A stretch of DNA of 64,000 bases from Roseiarcus sp963781895 (GTDB taxonomy: Bacteria > Pseudomonadota > Alphaproteobacteria > Rhizobiales > Beijerinckiaceae). Positions 19,401 through 28,028 of this stretch are shown here, piece after piece. Within the stretch, counting starts at the first letter, position 1. Each line of letters opens with the position of its first letter. The notes under the pieces were generated by a model. That model ran no database searches, was not told the DNA's origin, and saw only the letters and a list, made by a program, of their open reading frames with translations. Location of the stretch: assembly GCA_963781895.1 (NCBI GenBank), contig CAWAIM010000038.1:1-64000 (forward strand). Direction: 5' to 3'. The position numbers and the translations under genes were made by a program.

Positions 19401-19776
19401 CGACGCGGCTCTGAAAGCCATTTCTCAGGCGCTCGAGAATTTCTTCCGGCGTTGCGAGAACCCGACAAAGGACACGATCGCCGACGCGCTCGACAAATAC
19501 GCCGCCGCCCTTGCCATTCTGGCGCCGAGGCTCCCGCCCGCCCTGCGCAATATCCCGGCCATCGTCTCCGAGGCCGCTCACCGTGTCCGCGCCGCCCGCA
19601 CGAGAATGGAGGCGGTCGCCGTTTTGCGCCAGACCATCGCGGCCGTTCACAAAGAGATCTCCTTGGTCCGCTCGGAAGACACCGAGACGCGGGGCCGCGT
19701 GGCTCGCGACAGCGAGGCGGTCGCGGGGGCTCTCAACGTGGCAAGCCTTTCCCTGGTGAATTCCGGCGGATTGTGA
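16453..19776 (+). CDS. TpsA secreted exoprotein (filamentous hemagglutinin N-terminal domain)
   Basis: About 1107 residues and uninterrupted. A basic signal peptide with a long hydrophobic core ends near SSPRAQN. The TPS secretion domain follows (residues about 35-200): GAASINQSGANLSVTQTT, AIVNWGSFSIGQNN, LNRVTG and VYLVNPNGIAI contain the NPNG signature recognised by TpsB. A glycine/alanine/asparagine-rich beta-helix fills the middle. Near 18950-19220 lies an MBG-like beta domain (ITVTSINDSKTFGED). The last 150 residues are charged and predicted helical. This is a probable surface adhesin or biofilm protein. I chose 16453 because GGAG lies upstream; ATG at 16420 is in frame and overlaps nothing. 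Confidence 0.85.
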   Translation: MADATNRRRTRLGGLSSSLTLSLALVSALSSPRAQNLLPTHGVVTSGAASINQSGANLSVTQTTPRAIVNWGSFSIGQNNSVTFDQPSASSAILNRVTGATTSAIAGQLDANGQVYLVNPNGIAITRTGAVRVGGGFVASTLGISDRDFNRGNLNFAGGGASAGVDNAGSIQAAAGGFVGLLGGTVSNSGVISVPLGKVALGSGEQATLNLTGDNFLQVALPTGAKTADGQALVDVSGKISAAGGSVQLKAATVAKAIRDAVNVPGEISATSAYASGGSIILGGGPGGNVVVKGRLSASGGTKGGVIGISGRNVALDHAQIAAAGARGRGGSVTVTATNAVNLVSTVIDASGATGGGAIRVGGDFHGARDIPSAQSVTIDSGSTLNASATQSGDGGTVAVWSDALTNFGGRIEATGGPQGGDGGSVEVSANAATKGVLSYTGLADLTAPRGAAGTLLLDPYDIVISTGADSGGTFSGGVYTPTATSVINTTTLETQLSLANVIVSTGLTGSPGADAGNITVSAPITWASNNSLTLIAANAIFVNASITDTAAGGITFEGPTSLSANVTTAGGGIAFLNAVALGANATVSAGVGSVTFDSTVDGGSNLTVSGSVVTFFDNVGSITPLGGLSVTGLTNLNGNVTTNNGAITFNNAVLLDTNVTVNSGTAATTFGGTVDSSCIDCSFPPALDLTVSAGAISFGGALGGTNPLGAVSLTSTNSMTLPSIFATTILAQTTAPAANLTLGPGTILTASGPGAPVTLAAGLGFINQSGLGPGAIDLTTPGARWLVYSANPANDVFGGLDSGNTAVWNTPFGGTVTAPGNRYVFAFQPSITVTSINDSKTFGEDVTSRVATDYIISGVQPGVPGAYVGDTAAAVYSGAPSVTSLGSPALAPFEFSPYPITVGLGSLVIGDGYGFVANSAGLLTVLPVFLPSDPGMIPGLTQISSPTPTGYDVGGFDDFLPDFVPECDLGPNLPDPNRFRDPDAALKAISQALENFFRRCENPTKDTIADALDKYAAALAILAPRLPPALRNIPAIVSEAAHRVRAARTRMEAVAVLRQTIAAVHKEISLVRSEDTETRGRVARDSEAVAGALNVASLSLVNSGGL

Positions 19777-19791
19777 GCTGAGCGACTGACC

Positions 19792-19827
19792 GAGAGCGCC
19801 CTATCCGGGCGTAACTCGCGCGCTCTC
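19792..19827 (+). terminator. Hairpin after tpsA
   Basis: GAGAGCGC (19792-19799) pairs with GCGCTCTC (19820-19827) across a 20-base loop, 15 bases past the tpsA stop. No T-run follows, so intrinsic termination is uncertain; it may only stabilise the transcript end. Confidence 0.3.
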
Positions 19828-19912
19828 GCCGTCGCGCCGATTTCCGGCGCGCGCGAGCCCGCGGCGATCGCGCCTGCGCATTGCGTCCCGGCGCTCCGCC
19901 GCGCGCGCCGCG

Positions 19913-20182
19913 TCAGTTCAAATGGAACTCCCCGTCGATCGCCTTGAATTCCGTCGGCCGAATCAGGTGGGCGTGGGCGACGGTCACCGAATGCAACAGG
20001 CCTTCGAGTTCGCGGGCCCAGAAATCCAGGAACTTCCTGAGTTCGGGGAAGTGCGGATGCAGGTCGTGCTGCTGCCAAATGTAGTTTTGCAGGATGCCCG
20101 GATGGTCGGGCAGGCGGTAGAGGATGTTGGCGGTCGTGAGGCCGTAGCCCTCCAGCTGACGGCGGAAGTCGGCGCAGATCAT
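19913..20182 (-). CDS. usg: Usg family protein
   Basis: An 89-residue soluble protein. The sequence DFRRQLEGYGLTTANILYRLPDHPGILQNYIWQ followed by FPELRKFLDFWARELEGLLHSV and VAHAHLIRPTEFKAIDGEFHLN matches Usg, a small alphaproteobacterial protein originally named from its position near tryptophan biosynthesis genes. Its biochemical role is unknown. The ATG at 20182 is preferred over the one at 20221 because GGAG lies 7 bases upstream and family members start at this point. It is transcribed away from groES, so the 90-base gap to the CIRCE element may hold divergent promoters. Confidence 0.85.
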   Translation of the reverse strand: MICADFRRQLEGYGLTTANILYRLPDHPGILQNYIWQQHDLHPHFPELRKFLDFWARELEGLLHSVTVAHAHLIRPTEFKAIDGEFHLN

Positions 20183-20275
20183 GCGGCTGCTCCATGCGTT
20201 GACTGGGACGAATCTTCTCACCCCCGTGGCGCCTTGGCAATGGGAAAATTTGATTTACGTAACGATATCAGGATG

Positions 20276-20302
20276 TTAGCAGCATAGATTTGCGAGTGCT
20301 AA
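20276..20302 (+). promoter_or_regulatory. CIRCE operator (HrcA binding site)
   Basis: TTAGCAGCA (20276-20284), nine-base spacer, GAGTGCTAA (20294-20302). The right arm matches the CIRCE consensus exactly and the left arm matches in seven of nine positions (TTAGCActC expected). The 27-base length and N9 spacing are as expected, and it lies 107 bases upstream of groES. HrcA bound here would repress groES and release it on heat shock. Confidence 0.85.
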
Positions 20303-20408
20303 TTTTTTTGCCGGGCCGTCTTGAACGTTCGATTTCCGCTTCCAAATTTTGCCCGCGAGGCTGACCGCCTCGGGCAAATCCATGCGCATATCTGCAAAGG
20401 AGGATTGT

Positions 20409-20726
20409 ATGAAGTTTCGTCCGCTGCACGACCGCGTCGTCGTCAAACGCGTCGATGCGGAAGAGAAAACCAAGGGCGGGATCATCATCCCCGACACCGC
20501 CAAGGAAAAACCGCAGGAGGGCGAGGTGATCGCCGTCGGGCCGGGAGCGCGCGACGACAGCGGCAAGCTCATTGCCATCGACCTCAAGGTCGGCGACCGG
20601 ATTCTGTTCGGCAAATGGTCAGGCACGGAGATCAAACTCGATGGCGAAGACCTCCTGATCATGAAGGAGAGCGACGTCATGGGCGTCGTCGAGGGCGCCG
20701 CGGCGCCGGCTCGAAAAGCCGCCTGA
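20409..20726 (+). CDS. groES: GroES co-chaperonin (10 kDa)
   Basis: A 105-residue co-chaperonin that caps the GroEL ring. MKFRPLHDRVVVKRV, the mobile-loop segment KTKGGIIIPDTAKEKPQEG, VIAVGPGARDD and DRILFGKWSGTEIKLDGEDLLIMKESDVMGV are all canonical. A short Ala/Pro/Lys tail extends it slightly past the usual 95-97 residues. AAAGGAGGA lies five bases before the ATG. Controlled by the CIRCE site upstream. The normal partner gene groEL does not follow: the next 360 bases are non-coding and an acetamidase comes next. The functional GroEL must therefore be encoded elsewhere. Confidence 0.95.
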   Translation: MKFRPLHDRVVVKRVDAEEKTKGGIIIPDTAKEKPQEGEVIAVGPGARDDSGKLIAIDLKVGDRILFGKWSGTEIKLDGEDLLIMKESDVMGVVEGAAAPARKAA

Positions 20727-21088
20727 CGCGGGGCTGAACCTTTGCAGGTTTTGGCGGGATTTATGGAGCTTAACTCGCATCGACTGGCGCGGAATGGCGC
20801 CAGAGAAAGTGCGAGACACGGGCAGAAAAGTTATCAGTTCCCTATCGCCAGTTCGACGTCCCGTCTATCAAAGAGAGTGAGGAAGCCCCAATTGGGCGCC
20901 CGGCGTCGGCGGGCGCCTGACAAACCGCATCAAATTTAGGCGGCGCAAATAAGAACTCGGACCGGGAGGGGTGGGGCGCTCTCTAGCCATCCTCTGAGTA
21001 CATTGACGCCGCCCTGATTTCTCGGCGAGGTTACGCGCGTCACTCTTCGGGCGAGGCGCCGATGTCCGCGTGGTTTCCTTCTTCGTAT
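20727..21088. other. Non-coding gap after groES
   Basis: No groEL or other gene is seen. A hairpin GGCGCCC (20895-20901) / GGGCGCC (20911-20917) with a nine-base loop could end groES transcription, though no T-run follows. The remainder should hold the promoter of the amide cluster, but no clear box pair is visible. Confidence 0.4.
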
Positions 21089-22060
21089 ATGGCCAGGCGC
21101 GGCGTCGCGAGGGGAAGCGCCGGGGCGACGCATCATCTGACGGAGGCCGCCCAGGGCTCATATCAATATGTCTATGGCCCCTATGCCGCGCCTGTCCTGA
21201 CCATTGCGCCGGGCGACGTGGTGGTCGCCGAAACGCTCGACGCTTTTGGCGGCGCGATCAAATCGATCGACGACCGACCCTCGCAGAAGCTCAACATGCC
21301 GTTCGTCAATCCGCAGAATGGCCCGATATTCGTGCAGGGCGCGGAAAAGGGCGACGTACTTTGCGTGCGCATCGACAAGATCGTCCCGCGCGGCCCGCAG
21401 CCGGTGGGGACCTCGGCCCTCATACCGGAATTCGGCGGCCTTGTCGGCGAACGCCGGCACGCCGATGCTCAACGCGCCCCTGCCAGAGCGGGTGATGAAA
21501 TACGAAGTGACCGAAACAGGGGGTTCGCTTCAACGACAAGATCACGCTGCCTTTTGAACCCTTCATCGGCACGCTCGGCGTGAGCCCCCAGATCGAGGCC
21601 GTGCTTTCGCTGCAGCCCGACTATTGGGGCGGCAACATGGACCTTCCCGATGTCGCGCCGGGCGCGATCGCTTACTTTCCGGTGCAGACCAAGGGAGCGT
21701 ATCTGCTACCTCGGCGACTGCCATGGCCGGCAGGGCGATGGCGAACTGTGCGGCGTGGCGGTCGAAATCCCGTCGACCACGACGATACAGGTCGATCTCA
21801 TCAAGTCGTGGGCGATCAACTGGCCGCGTCTCGAGAACGAGCATTTCCTGATGACCATCGGTTCGGCGCGTCCGATGGAGGACGCGGCGCGGATCGCCTA
21901 TCGCGAGCTGATCCGCTGGCTGGTCGCCGACTACGGCTTCGACGAAATTGAGGCCTATTTCCTGCTCACGCAGGCGGGCAAGCTGCGCGTCGGAAACATG
22001 GTCGACCCCAAATATACGCTGGGCGCTTCGATCCTGAAGAAATACCTGCCGTCGTCATGA
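21089..22060 (+). CDS. Acetamidase/formamidase family protein, several frameshifts
   Basis: About 323 residues when joined. The enzyme hydrolyses short amides (formamide or acetamide) to ammonia and the acid in the cytosol. Frames join as ARGSAGATHHLTEAAQ, LTIAPGDVVVAETLDAFGG, LNMPFVNPQNGPIFVQGAEKGDVL, NDKITLPFEPFIGTLGVSP, NMDLPDVAPGA, GDGELCGVAVEIPSTTTIQV, then IGSARPMEDAARIAYRELIRWL and LTQAGKLRVGNMVDPKYTLGASI. These are all landmarks of FmdA/AmdA. Shifts lie near 21450, 21520 and 21710. The ATG at 21089 begins MARRGVARG, as in homologues; ATG at 21062 is alternative. It heads a plus-strand cluster with an amide-type ABC transporter and an amidase. Confidence 0.85.
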
Positions 22061-22084
22061 ACCAGATGCGAATGGGATAGAGAA

Positions 22085-22849
22085 ATGGATCTTGGATTAA
22101 GGGCCTTGGGCGCGTCGTCACGGGCGGCAGCAAAGGCATCGGACGGCGCGTCGCTGAAATATTCGCCGAGGAGGGCGCGAGCGTCGCGATCTGCGCCCGC
22201 AACGCCGAATGAAGTGGAGGCCACCGTCGCGGCGCTGAAGGCCAAGGGCGTCCAGGCCTTCGGCGCCGCCGTCGACGTCGACGGACAAACCCGCGCTCGA
22301 GCGTTTCGTCGGCGACAGCGCCGCGGCGCTCGGCGGGATCGACATTCTCGTCGCCAATGTCTCCGCGCTCGCGCGTGCAGGACAACGAGGAAGCCTGGCA
22401 CAAGGCTTTCGAGACCGACATGATGCACACGGTGCGCGCGGTGAACGCCGCGCTCCCCTATCTCGAAAAGTCCAAACATCCGGCGATCGTGATCATCTCG
22501 TCGGTCTCGGGACGCGAGGTCGATTTCAGCGGTCCCGGCCTACGGCGCCTTCAAGGCGGCGCTGGTCCATTACGCGCAGCGGCTCGCCTATCAGTTCGCG
22601 CCCAAGATGATCCGCGTGAACTCGGTCTCGCCCGGCAACACCTATTTCGAAGGCGGCGTCTGGCAGCATATCGAAAAGAATCTTCCCGACCTGTTCGCGC
22701 AGACGCTTGCTCTGAACCCGACCGGCCGCATGGCGACGCCGGAAGAGATCGGTCGCGGCGTGGTCTTTCTCGCGAGCCCGGCATCGAGCTTCACGACCGG
22801 CACGAATCTCGTCATTGACGGAGCGCTGACCCGCGGCGTGCAGCTATAG
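22085..22849 (+). CDS. SDR family oxidoreductase, heavily frameshifted
   Basis: About 254 residues when reconstructed through at least five indels (near 22110, 22205, 22285, 22375 and 22535). Recognisable pieces are TGGSKGIGRRVAEIFAEEGA (cofactor loop), EVEATVAALKAKGVQAFGAAVDV, NEEAWHKAFETDMMHTVRAVNAALPYL, IVIISSVSGREVDFSGP, an AYGAFKAALVHYAQ segment holding the catalytic Tyr-x3-Lys, and INSVSPGNTYFEGG, VVFLASPASSFTTGTNLVIDGALTRGVQL. A 3-oxoacyl-reductase-like NAD(P)H dehydrogenase. Its substrate is unknown; being between acetamidase and the amide transporter, it may act on a carbonyl product of amide or heterocycle breakdown. Confidence 0.75.
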
Positions 22850-23294
22850 TCGCGCTGCGGCAGGCGCGGGCGCGAAATCTCCGCAACAAACGCCGGTGGG
22901 GCGCGGCGCGCCGCAACGCTGCGCCACCGCGCCCGCGGCGCTCTCAATTTTTGAACGCCGCTTTTCAGTTCCGCGGGGTGTTAGGTTTCGCCAGTTAGCA
23001 GACGCGGCACGATGCTTGTTTTGTTTTTTGCGCACTGCTCAAGATCGCGCTCGCGATTAGTCCTGCAGCAGGCGGGGCCAGTTTGACAACGTGCGACGGA
23101 CGACCGAGGTTTGTTTTCAAAGAGCTTTTTTCTCGGTCGCAAATGGCGTAGGCTCGCTTCGGCGCGATCGTAGCCGCGTCAGGGCCGCAAGACGTTCGTA
23201 CCCAAGAGCCGATGAATCCTGCGATCGAATGGCCATGGCCAAAAGGGCGACGGATCTCACGGCCGAACCACCGAAAGACCGGAGGAAACCAAAC
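22850..23294. other. Intergenic region ahead of the amide transporter
   Basis: About 445 bases with no supported gene. It probably contains the promoter for the ABC transporter genes. GTTTGTTTTCAAAGA at 23109-23123 has the same TTTG-N4-CAAA arms as the candidate operators near 29722 and 43436, but only eight bases are shared. GGAGGA at 23281-23286 is the ribosome binding site of the next gene. Confidence 0.4.
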
Positions 23295-24519
23295 ATGAGC
23301 GTCAATCGCCGGACATTCGTGAAGGGAACCGCAGCGCTGGCCGCTGGCGCCTTCTCGACCAGAGCCTTCTCCGAAGAGCCGATCGGAGTTGCGAGCCTTC
23401 TCGATCTTTCGGGCGGTCTCGACATCTATGGCAAGCCCATGGTTGATGCATTGACCCTGGCTGTTGAAGAGACAAACGCCGGCGGCGGATTGATCGGGCG
23501 GCAAGTCAAGCTGATCAGTTACGACACCCAGTCGAGCATGCAACTTTACACCCAATTTGCGCAGCAAGCGGCGCTTGAAGGACAAGGTAGCTGTCGTGCA
23601 CGGCGGAATCACTTCCGCCTCCCGCGAGGTCATCCGGCCCGGTGCTCGACAAATTCAAGACGCTCTACTTCTACAACACGCAATATGAAGGCGGCGTGTG
23701 TGACCGCAACCAGTTCGACACAGGCGTCACTCCGGCGCAGACGGTCGAAAAGCTTGTGCCCTACGCGATGAAGAAATGGGGCAAGAAAGTTTACGTCGTC
23801 GCGGCCGACTACAATTACGGTCAGATCACCTCGCAATGGGTGAAGAAATATGTGACGGAAAACGGCGGCGAGGTCGTCTCGATCGACTTCTTCCCGCTCG
23901 ATGTCACCAACTTCTCAGCTCGACCATTTCGAAGATCCAGGCCGCGAAGCCGGATTTCGTCTGGTCGGCTCTGGTCGGCGGCGCCCACATCTCCTTCTAT
24001 CGTCAATGGGCGGCGGCAGGCATGCGAACGAGCATCCCGATGGCCTCGACGACCTTCGCCGTGGGTAACGAGCAGATCGTGCTCTCCCCCGACGAATGCA
24101 ACGGGATGCTCGTCTGCTACAACTATTTCCAGGACGTCAAGAACCCGGTGAACACGGCGTTCCTTGACCGTTTCCATAAGCGGTTCGGCGGCGATTATCC
24201 GAACGTCACCGAGCTTGCGATGGGCACCTATCAGGGTTTCCAGCTTTGGGCCGAGGCCGTGAAGAAGGCGAACAGCGTCGACCGAATGAAGGTGATCGAA
24301 GCGCTGGAGACCGGCATCAGTATCGACGCGCCGTCGGGCAAGGTGACGATCGACCCTCCAACCCATCATTGCATCCTCGACGTGCATATAGCTGAAGTCC
24401 AAGACAAGAAGCTGGTCGTGCTGGAGGACTTCGCGCAGCAGAAGCCCTCGGACACTGCGGCCGTCTGCAACCTGATGAAGAACCCGAACGACAATCAGCA
24501 GTACGTCATCAAGTTCTAG
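23295..24519 (+). CDS. Urea/short-chain amide ABC transporter substrate-binding protein, frameshifted
   Basis: About 405 residues. A twin-arginine export signal (MSVNRRTFVKGTAALAAGAF) directs it to the periplasm. The mature part is a type I periplasmic binding fold of the AmiC/UrtA/FmdD kind: IGVASLLDLSGGLDIYGKPM, EETNAGGGLIGRQVKLISYD, VYVVAADYNYGQITSQWVKKYV, DFVWSALVGGAHISFYRQWAAAG and VTELAMGTYQGFQLWAEAV. Frame changes lie near 23585-23640 and 23925. GGAGGA lies nine bases before the ATG. The next four genes encode the matching permeases and ATPases, and amidases flank the set, so amides or urea are the likely ligands (inference from FmdD and UrtA relatives). Confidence 0.85.
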
Positions 24520-24557
24520 TCGAGCTTGGCCAGAAGTTCCCTCCGCTGGGGTCGATC

Positions 24558-25425
24558 GTGGATCTCGCCGTCCTCCTGGCCATCCAGGTTTTGTACACGA
24601 TCGCCAGCCTCGCGCTTATTAGCGTCGGGTTGGCGATCATATTTGGCATGATGCGCGTGATTAATCTCGCTCACGGCGAATTCCTCATGCTGGGGGGCTA
24701 TTCCGCGATCGAGTTCGACCCGCCTCGGCATAAATATCTGGATTTCGATGCTCATCGTTGCGCCAATCATTGTCGGGCTGATCGGCGTGGTCGTGGAACG
24801 GACGATCATTCGTCTGCTCTATGGGCGGATGGTCGACACCATGCTCGCGACCTGGGGGTTAAGTCTTTTCCTGGTCGGCCTGACCACAGCCGTCTTTGGC
24901 AACACCACAGTGGGGTTGTCGGCGCCGCTCGGCAGTTTTGAGATCGGCGCCTATCGGATGAGCGCCTACACTTTGTTCGTGATCGCGGTGGGCGTTTTCG
25001 CGTTATTGGGCGTGCTCCTCGTCTTGCGGTTCACGCGACTTGGCCTCATCGCGCGCGGCACCATGCAAAACGCCAATATGGCGGCGGCGCTCGGGGTCAA
25101 TCCGGGGCGCGTCTATGCCGTGACTTTCGGGATCGGCGCCGCGCTGACGGGGCTGGCCGGCGGCGTTTTAGCGCCGGTGTCAGGGGTCTTTCCAACAATC
25201 GGCGTTGCGTATGTAGCCAAATGCTTCATCACCGTGATTGGCGGCGGCGCCGCCATCGTGACGGGCACGGCAAGCGCTTCGGTGCTCTTCGGCGCGATCA
25301 ACCAAATCGCGACCTATGCGACGACGCCGGTTTTCGGCGAGGTCGCGTTGCTTGCATCGGCGATCGTGCTTATTCGCGTGTTGCCGCAGGGCATCACCGG
25401 GCGCTTCTTTCGGAGGGGCATTTGA
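24558..25425 (+). CDS. Branched-chain/urea-type ABC permease 1 (LivH/UrtB-like), one frameshift
   Basis: About 288 residues, with eight or more membrane segments. NLAHGEFLMLGGYSA is the hallmark of LivH/UrtB permeases, followed by LVGLTTAVFGNT, RGTMQNANMAAALGVNPGRVYAVTFGIGAALTGLAGGVLAPV (the EAA-like coupling loop region) and AIVLIRVLPQGITGRFFRRGI. A single frame change lies near 24715-24745, between GGYSAIE and INIWISMLIVAP. The start is a GTG at 24558. It forms the transmembrane pore with the next gene, whose TTG start overlaps its stop in TTGA. Confidence 0.85.
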
Positions 25426-26480
25426 ACGGGCGCGCACTCGAACTTGTGTCGCTCGCGATCGTAGCGGCTGTCGCGGTCGCGATCATGATCATGGTCCCAC
25501 GGCTGCTCGAGCTGGACGCCGTGCTCGAAATCACGGTCTATATGGTCATGGCGATTCTCGCGCTGAGCCTTGGGCTTATCTGGGGCTTTGGCGGCATCCT
25601 GTGCTTTGGCCAATCCGCTTTTTTTGGCCTTGGCGCGTACACCTACGCAATTGCAATGATCAATCTCGGCGAGAGTACAGTCCCCTTGTTGCTCTCGATC
25701 GCCGTTCCCGCCTCTTTCGCCGCGCTACTGGGTTATTTCATCTTCTATGGCCGTATCAGCGACGTGTATCTTGGGGTGATCACGCTCACCGTCACGCTGA
25801 TCCTGTTCAACTCGGTCAATTCGACGGCGGGGCCGGAATTCCATATCGGCGCCGCGCGGCTCGGCGGGTTTAACGGCATACCGGGCATACCGTCGCTCAA
25901 CGTGCCCGGCTTCAAGAACCGGTCAATCGATCTCGAGGGCATGTTCTATCTCTCGACGGCTTCGCTGCTCGCGAGTTATTTCGGCCTGCGCGCGCTGCTG
26001 GCGAGCCGGTTCGGTCGGGTGCTGGTCGGGATCCGTGAGAACGAGCGGCGCGCGGAGTTGCTGGGTTATGATCCTCGTGTCTACAAGCTCGTGGCTTTCA
26101 CTATCGGCGCCGCACTCGCCGGTTATGCGGGTTGCCTGTTCGCCAACTGGGGCTCGTTCGTGAGCCCGACTATCTTCGGCCTCGCGCAATCCGCGCAGAT
26201 CATAATTTGGGTGATTGTCGGCGGGCGCGGCACCTTGATCGGCCCCATCATTGGTTGTGTAGGCATCGAGTGGCTGACAGCTTTGCTCGGGGCGAACCAG
26301 CCGAGCGGGGGGGGCTTCTGGGCCGGCCTGTTCGGCAATGCGCCGCTAATCCTCGGCGCGATCCTCGTGGCTTTCGTACTGCTCGTCCCGAAGGGTCTCG
26401 TTCCCACCCTGCTTGATCTCGGTCAGAGTTTATTTCGCATGCGGGCGCGCGAGCCCGAGGTCGTAGAGAAGGCGCTATGA
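25422..26480 (+). CDS. Branched-chain/urea-type ABC permease 2 (LivM/UrtC-like)
   Basis: A 352-residue, uninterrupted inner-membrane protein with about ten hydrophobic segments. GLIWGFGGILCFGQSAFFGLGAYTYA is the LivM signature. GRVLVGIRENERRAELLGYDPRVYKLVAFTIGAALAGYAGCLF is the cytoplasmic coupling loop, and IIIWVIVGGRGTLIGPIIG follows. The TTG at 25422 is preferred because CGGAGGGG lies 5-12 bases upstream and it overlaps the preceding stop by four bases (translational coupling). The stop overlaps the next gene in ATGA. Pairs with permease 1. Confidence 0.9.
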   Translation: MNGRALELVSLAIVAAVAVAIMIMVPRLLELDAVLEITVYMVMAILALSLGLIWGFGGILCFGQSAFFGLGAYTYAIAMINLGESTVPLLLSIAVPASFAALLGYFIFYGRISDVYLGVITLTVTLILFNSVNSTAGPEFHIGAARLGGFNGIPGIPSLNVPGFKNRSIDLEGMFYLSTASLLASYFGLRALLASRFGRVLVGIRENERRAELLGYDPRVYKLVAFTIGAALAGYAGCLFANWGSFVSPTIFGLAQSAQIIIWVIVGGRGTLIGPIIGCVGIEWLTALLGANQPSGGGFWAGLFGNAPLILGAILVAFVLLVPKGLVPTLLDLGQSLFRMRAREPEVVEKAL

Positions 26481-27199
26481 TCGCGCCGCTGATCGAGACA
26501 AGGGGCCTTTGCATGCACTTTGGCGGCGTTCAGGCCGTCCGCAACGTCGACTTCACGCTCGCCGAGCGCGAGCTTCGCTGCCTCATCGGACCTAATGGGG
26601 CGGGCAAGAGCACTTTCTTCAAGATGTTGACCGGCCAGCTGCACCCGACCCAGGGGGTTGTGCTCTTCCGTGGGCAGGAGATTTCGCGCGCTGAGGCGCA
26701 TGAGATCGCGAGACTCGGCATCGGCATCAAGACGCAGGTGCCAAGCGTATTCGACGGACTTAGCGTTCGCGAGAACCTCTGGCTCGCCGCCGCCCGGGTT
26801 CATTCAGGACGACGCGCGAGCGCTGTCGTTGACGAAATGCTTGCGCGCATCGGCCTCAATTCCATCGCCAATAGCCTGGTCGGGCGGCTCGCGCATGGCC
26901 AGCGCCAATGGGTCGAACTTGGCATCGTGCTCTCGACGGATCCCGATCTGGTGCTGCTCGACGAGCCCGCGGCCGGAATGACCCATGAAGAAGTAGTGCG
27001 CACGGCTGGGTTGGTTCGCGAGATTAATCGCACGAAAGCGCTGATTGTGGTGGAACACGACATGCAGTTTATCCGCATGATCGCGACCAAGGTGACGGTG
27101 TTCAATCAAGGCGCAGTGCTGGTTGAGGACGATGTCGAGGCTATCATGCACAATCCGGATGTGCGCGACGTATACCTTGGCAAGAAGGCGGCCGCTTGA
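26477..27199 (+). CDS. ABC transporter ATP-binding protein (LivG/UrtD-like)
   Basis: A 240-residue cytosolic ATPase that powers the transporter. Walker A is GPNGAGKST near residue 41; the signature is LAHGQRQWVELG, in the LSHGQ form typical of UrtD rather than LSGGQ; Walker B is LVLLDEPAAGM; the H-loop is VVEHDMQF. The start overlaps the upstream permease stop (ATGA) and the end overlaps the next gene. The LAHGQ form supports a urea/amide rather than a branched-chain amino-acid role (family knowledge; the ligand is inferred). Confidence 0.92.
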   Translation: MIAPLIETRGLCMHFGGVQAVRNVDFTLAERELRCLIGPNGAGKSTFFKMLTGQLHPTQGVVLFRGQEISRAEAHEIARLGIGIKTQVPSVFDGLSVRENLWLAAARVHSGRRASAVVDEMLARIGLNSIANSLVGRLAHGQRQWVELGIVLSTDPDLVLLDEPAAGMTHEEVVRTAGLVREINRTKALIVVEHDMQFIRMIATKVTVFNQGAVLVEDDVEAIMHNPDVRDVYLGKKAAA

Positions 27200-27903
27200 T
27201 GCTTTCCGTCAGCGATCTCTCCGCCGGCTATGGACGAATTCCGATACTTGGCGGAATCAGCTTTTCGGTTGCGCCGAGTGAGTTCGTCGGCGTGCTTGGA
27301 CACAATGGAATGGGCAAGACGACGCTGCTGAAAGCTCTGATGGGTTTTCTGCCTGCAACAGCCGGAAGAGTGAACTTCGCCGGCGAAGACGTTACGCGGT
27401 CGGAGCCATTTAGGCGCGCGCGCCGTGGCATGGGTTACGTTCCTCAGGGGCGGGAAATCTTTCCGGGCCTCAGCGTGCGCGACAATCTGAGGATGGCCTG
27501 CAAGAGGGGACATGGGGCCGAGCGCGACATAATTGAACCGGTCCTGGATGAGTTCCCGCGCCTGAAGCGCCTGATCGACCGAGTGGGCGGGGCGCTGTCA
27601 GGAGGCGAACAGCAGTTGCTCGCGATCGCGCGCTGTCTCTGCGGCCGCCCGCGCCTGTTGATGCTTGATGAACCCACGGAGGGGATTCAACCCTCCATCA
27701 TCGACGAGATCGTCGAGACGCTGACGCGCCTGCGCGAAAGGGGCGGCTTGACGATGATACTTGTCGAGCAGAATCTCGAATTCATCGCTGCGCTCTCGCA
27801 GCGAGTGCTCATAATTCAAAAGGGGACGATTATTCGCTCAGCGCAGCCGAGCGAGCTTCACGACATGGGGCTCATCGGGGAATTCATCGGCATCACGGAT
27901 TAG
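27199..27903 (+). CDS. ABC transporter ATP-binding protein (LivF/UrtE-like)
   Basis: A 234-residue ATPase, second of the transporter pair. Walker A is GHNGMGKTT, the signature LSGGEQQLLAIARCL, Walker B LLMLDEPTEGI followed by QPSIIDEI, and the H-loop region ILVEQNLEF. GYVPQGREIFPGLSVRDNL is the typical LivF/UrtE Q-loop stretch. I chose the ATG at 27199, which shares its first base with the previous stop (TGATG); a TTG three bases earlier is possible. Last gene of the transporter set; 125 bases separate it from the amidase. Confidence 0.92.
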   Translation: MLSVSDLSAGYGRIPILGGISFSVAPSEFVGVLGHNGMGKTTLLKALMGFLPATAGRVNFAGEDVTRSEPFRRARRGMGYVPQGREIFPGLSVRDNLRMACKRGHGAERDIIEPVLDEFPRLKRLIDRVGGALSGGEQQLLAIARCLCGRPRLLMLDEPTEGIQPSIIDEIVETLTRLRERGGLTMILVEQNLEFIAALSQRVLIIQKGTIIRSAQPSELHDMGLIGEFIGITD

Positions 27904-28028
27904 GCCGTGAATGGAGCGGAGGCAAGGATGAACCGGCAAGCGACGGGGGCCCCGCTGACGCTGAATGGCTTTGGCCCCATGTCTTGCGTAAAGCTCGCGA
28001 ATTCACCGCCGCAACGGAGGAGACCCAG

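Noticed and set aside
20727..21088. Possible groEL after groES
   Set aside because: The 360 bases after groES contain no GroEL sequence in any frame, and the following gene is clearly an acetamidase.
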